Shown in pieces: positions 6,139 to 7,800 of a DNA stretch of 7,800 nt; position 1 is the first letter of the stretch; each line of letters begins with the position of its first letter. The stretch covers positions 1-7,800 of the forward strand of contig JAGMCJ010000160.1 of NCBI GenBank assembly GCA_023129265.1, read 5' to 3'. The position numbers and the translations under genes are program-made. The notes beneath the pieces are model-generated. The model did not search any database, was not told where the DNA came from, and saw nothing but the letters and a program-made list of their open reading frames with translations. This DNA is from Thermoplasmata archaeon. GTDB taxonomy: Archaea > Thermoplasmatota > Thermoplasmata > RBG-16-68-12 > JAGMCJ01.

Positions 6139-7248
6139 ATGAAAGCGAGATTCGGAGGAGTGATACTGGCATGCGTCGTCCTTTTGTGGGGAGCTTTTGC
6201 CGCCCCATGTGCAAGCGCTGAGGAGCAGGGCGGACACATCTGGTTGTCAATCGAGAATGGAGAGTACGAGGGAAATCACACGGACCCTTGGATAAACGAG
6301 AGCTGGGTCTTCGGAGCCGAATACGAGGCGAACAGCACGTTCCAGTTCAACCTGACGGTGGAGAACAGGGCATCTGAGAGCACCGATGTGTACGTTCTCA
6401 TCGCCGTTCGAGGGAACACGACCAGCAATGACATGCAGACGATAGCGGTCGATGGCGGGGACGCCGGTGCGGTTGTCTATACGCTGGCGGACTTCGACCA
6501 GACCGATTTCAACCCGTTCTACTTGGATCAGATATCGGCGGGCTCCCACGGCGTCTATCCTCCGTCGGGCAATGGCATTTGGGTCACCTACCGAGTCGGT
6601 TGGGTCGACGGGAAGGGAACAGGCAGCAACGTCACGAACCTGACCATCGATGTGACGCTCGGACCGGACCCGTCCGATCTCTTCGTGGTCCACTTCGATG
6701 CCTATGGCCTGGATGCTGACGGGGAGCTGAAGTATTGGAGTCCCAACGGCCACGATGCGACCGTCGTCAAGAAGGAGGAGAAGGGGAACGGCAAGGGTAA
6801 GGGTCACGGGAAGAAGCCCAAGAAGAAGCAGGGCGGGAATGAGGAAGACCCCGTGGAGGATCCAGAGCAGCCGCCCGTCGAGGACGAGCCTGAGGACCCT
6901 GTACTCATTGAGGAGCCGCCCGCCGGTGAAGATGAGGAAGTCCCCGTTGAGGAGCCCGAGTCGCCGCCGACCGAGGATCCGGAGGACCCCGTGCCAGACG
7001 AGGAGCCGGCTGAGGGAGGCACTCCGGAGACGGAGGACCCCATTCTGCCCGATCAGGAGGATGAGACGGAGGCCGAGGTTGAGACGCCTTTGATCGATCC
7101 TCTCACCGAAGATGACAGTTCCAGCGGGTCCGATGAGACCCTTGCGACCGAGCCCAAGTCTTCGTCAGGGACAGACATCGCGTTGCCTGTCGTTGCACTG
7201 GTCGCCCTCGCCGTGCTGGTCATTGCCGTTTTGATGAGGAAACGCTGA
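6139..7248 (+). CDS. Secreted, membrane-anchored stalk protein with basic and acidic blocks (369 aa)
   Basis: Residues 1-27 are a signal peptide (MKARFGGVILACVVLLWGAF, cleavage near ASA). Residues about 31-208 form a beta-rich outer domain (HIWLSIENGEYEG, DPWINESWVFGAEYEANSTF, LFVVHFDAYGLDADGE) with seven N-x-S/T sequons. From memory this type of domain recurs in secreted proteins of Thermoplasmata-like genomes, but I know no function. Residues 211-231 are almost only Lys, Gly, Glu and Asn (VKKEEKGNGKGKGHGKKPKK), a strongly basic block. Residues 235-326 are an acidic Pro-rich stretch with EDPV/EDPI units, followed by a Ser-rich linker, then a membrane span (348-365) and MRKR at the end. The layout is that of an outer head on an extended, charged stalk fixed in the membrane. 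The only Cys residues (12 and 24) are in the signal peptide. Its job could be adhesion, envelope spacing or cation binding; none is demonstrated. Confidence 0.88.
   Translation: MKARFGGVILACVVLLWGAFAAPCASAEEQGGHIWLSIENGEYEGNHTDPWINESWVFGAEYEANSTFQFNLTVENRASESTDVYVLIAVRGNTTSNDMQTIAVDGGDAGAVVYTLADFDQTDFNPFYLDQISAGSHGVYPPSGNGIWVTYRVGWVDGKGTGSNVTNLTIDVTLGPDPSDLFVVHFDAYGLDADGELKYWSPNGHDATVVKKEEKGNGKGKGHGKKPKKKQGGNEEDPVEDPEQPPVEDEPEDPVLIEEPPAGEDEEVPVEEPESPPTEDPEDPVPDEEPAEGGTPETEDPILPDQEDETEAEVETPLIDPLTEDDSSSGSDETLATEPKSSSGTDIALPVVALVALAVLVIAVLMRKR
6838..7045 (+). repeat. Degenerate acidic EDPV/PEEP repeats in the stalk protein
   Basis: The stalk-coding DNA has recurring GA(G/A)GACCC(C/T) cores near 6844, 6892, 6982 and 7033, which code for EDPV (residues 237-240, 252-255, 282-285) and EDPI (299-302). 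GAGGAGCC(G/C) units coding for EEP lie between them. The spacing is irregular, so this is low-complexity expansion rather than a clean tandem array. Length may vary between strains. Confidence 0.6.
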
Positions 7249-7255
7249 GGCCTAC

Positions 7256-7260
7256 TTTTT
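7256..7260 (+). terminator. Possible T-run terminator after the stalk-protein gene
   Basis: A run of five T residues lies eight bases after the stop codon at 7248. It is short for a U-tract terminator and has no hairpin before it, so it is only a candidate. Confidence 0.3.
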
Positions 7261-7490
7261 CATCGCCTTCTTGAATATGGGAACCGCGACCGCCAGGACA
7301 AGGGGGGCATGGGGTTATCTCAACCTCACCAACTGTAAACCTGCGGCGAGAGTCAGCGGGCCCGTGACGCCTGCAATCAAGTAGCACAGCACATCTGCGG
7401 ATATGTCTGATGTGAATTCCGTTGGGTAGCCTATTTGAACCTATCTCCGCGGGCGACCGGCCCGAAGCCTAACGCGAGAAACGGAGGAGG
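7261..7490. other. Intergenic region with no supported gene; possible decayed minus-strand remnant
   Basis: No plus-strand gene is visible. On the minus strand one frame reads a hydrophobic stretch with a basic end (APLVLAVAVPIFKKAMKK, stop at 7252-7254). It is preceded, across a stop at 7315-7317, by another hydrophobic stretch (VLCYLIAGVTGPLTLAAGLQ), with a further stop at 7441-7443. This could be the remains of a membrane-anchored protein's C-terminus or simple chance. Small inverted repeats (CGGGC/GCCCG at 7450-7464, and GTCA/TGAC around GGGCCC at 7352-7368) are too short to call an RNA gene. Confidence 0.3.
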
Positions 7491-7495
7491 CCAAG

Positions 7496-7508
7496 AAAAG
7501 ATTTATCA
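7496..7508 (+). promoter_or_regulatory. TATA-type promoter of the last gene
   Basis: AAAAGATTTATCA is a plausible BRE/TATA element. A transcript starting near 7529 would carry a leader of about 22 bases with GTGGAGTGG (7537-7545) before the GTG start at 7552. Confidence 0.5.
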
Positions 7509-7551
7509 GTCCCATGCACATCTTCAACACTGAGAAGTGGAGTGGACCTGT

Positions 7552-7800
7552 GTGCCGTCGAGTACTGACAGCGAACTCCGGCTAGGTTCGGAGGGCATTC
7601 TGTCGAGGAGAGCAAAGGGAGTTCTCATAGCGCTTCTCATCTCCTTGACGGTCGTCCTCTCCGCGACGTTCTACTTCGTCTTTCTTCACGAATCCGAGGA
7701 GTTCCCGATGACAATGACCCAGTTGGCGGACAAGATGCGCGATGCCGATGGTGATGGCCTTCCGGACGAGTACATTCCGTACGACGAAGGCGACAATGTC
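7552..7800 (+). CDS. Signal-anchored protein with calcium-loop-like motif (5' end only)
   Basis: The frame is open to the right edge and gives 83 residues. The likely start is GTG at 7552, with GGAGTGG at 7539-7545 upstream; an in-frame GTG at 7537 is an alternative but would sit on that ribosome site. An in-frame stop at 7531 limits any longer version. Residues 1-23 are a short inner tail ending in basic SRRAKG. Residues 23-45 are a membrane anchor (GVLIALLISLTVVLSATFYF). The visible outer part has DADGDGLPDE (64-73), a D-x-D-G-D-G-x-x-D-E loop of the thrombospondin-type-3 or EF-hand-like calcium-binding kind. The protein is probably a membrane-tethered surface protein; the function is unknown because most of it lies beyond the window. 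Confidence 0.75.
   Translation, partial: MPSSTDSELRLGSEGILSRRAKGVLIALLISLTVVLSATFYFVFLHESEEFPMTMTQLADKMRDADGDGLPDEYIPYDEGDNV

Noticed and set aside
6804..7043. A Ser/Gly-rich minus-strand open frame
   Set aside because: It is the reverse complement of the acidic Pro-Glu repeats, and its low complexity follows from that.

Overview
The window looks archaeal, most like a member of the Thermoplasmatota; this is my inference, not a database result. Supporting signs are TATA-like boxes about 25 bases before presumed transcript starts (one gene appears leaderless), GGAG-type ribosome sites before others, and a gene set dominated by surface proteins (PKD, NosD-like beta-helix, signal-anchored and tail-anchored proteins rich in N-x-S/T sequons). 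Base composition is moderate and all genes use standard codons.

Layout from left to right. (1) Bases 1-733, plus strand: the 3' end of a PKD-domain, C-terminally membrane-anchored surface protein, overlapping by ATGA a 111-residue signal-anchored protein of unassigned function. (2) Bases 842-3550, minus strand: a 902-residue secreted right-handed beta-helix (NosD-like) protein with a fibronectin-type-III-like domain and a duplicated C-terminal 'NLISIPF/WNLVGFP' module. (3) Bases 3551-3902: a divergent intergenic region with a promoter facing each way. (4) Bases 3903-4181, plus strand: a one-RRM RNA-binding protein of bacterial type, with a leader holding a 10-bp palindrome and an alternative hairpin. 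(5) Bases 4405-6024, plus strand: a polytopic GT-C (GT39/ArnT-like) glycosyltransferase with an odd C-terminal tail. (6) Bases 6139-7248, plus strand: a secreted protein with a beta-rich domain, a lysine/glycine block, an acidic Pro-Glu stalk and a C-terminal membrane anchor. (7) Bases 7249-7551: an intergenic stretch without a supported gene. (8) From 7552, plus strand: the 5' end of a signal-anchored protein with a calcium-loop-like motif, cut by the window edge.

Only the first two genes look like an operon; the others have their own promoter-like elements. The common theme is the cell envelope. The sequon-rich proteins (NosD-like and stalked) would be plausible glycoprotein substrates and the GT-C enzyme a plausible part of glycan assembly, but the sequence does not link them directly. 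I found no CRISPR array, transposon, tRNA, rRNA or recognisable defence system. The points most worth following are the RRM gene (apparent bacterial origin and structured leader), the duplicated C-terminal module of the beta-helix protein, the charge-segregated stalk protein, and the unexplained tail of the glycosyltransferase.
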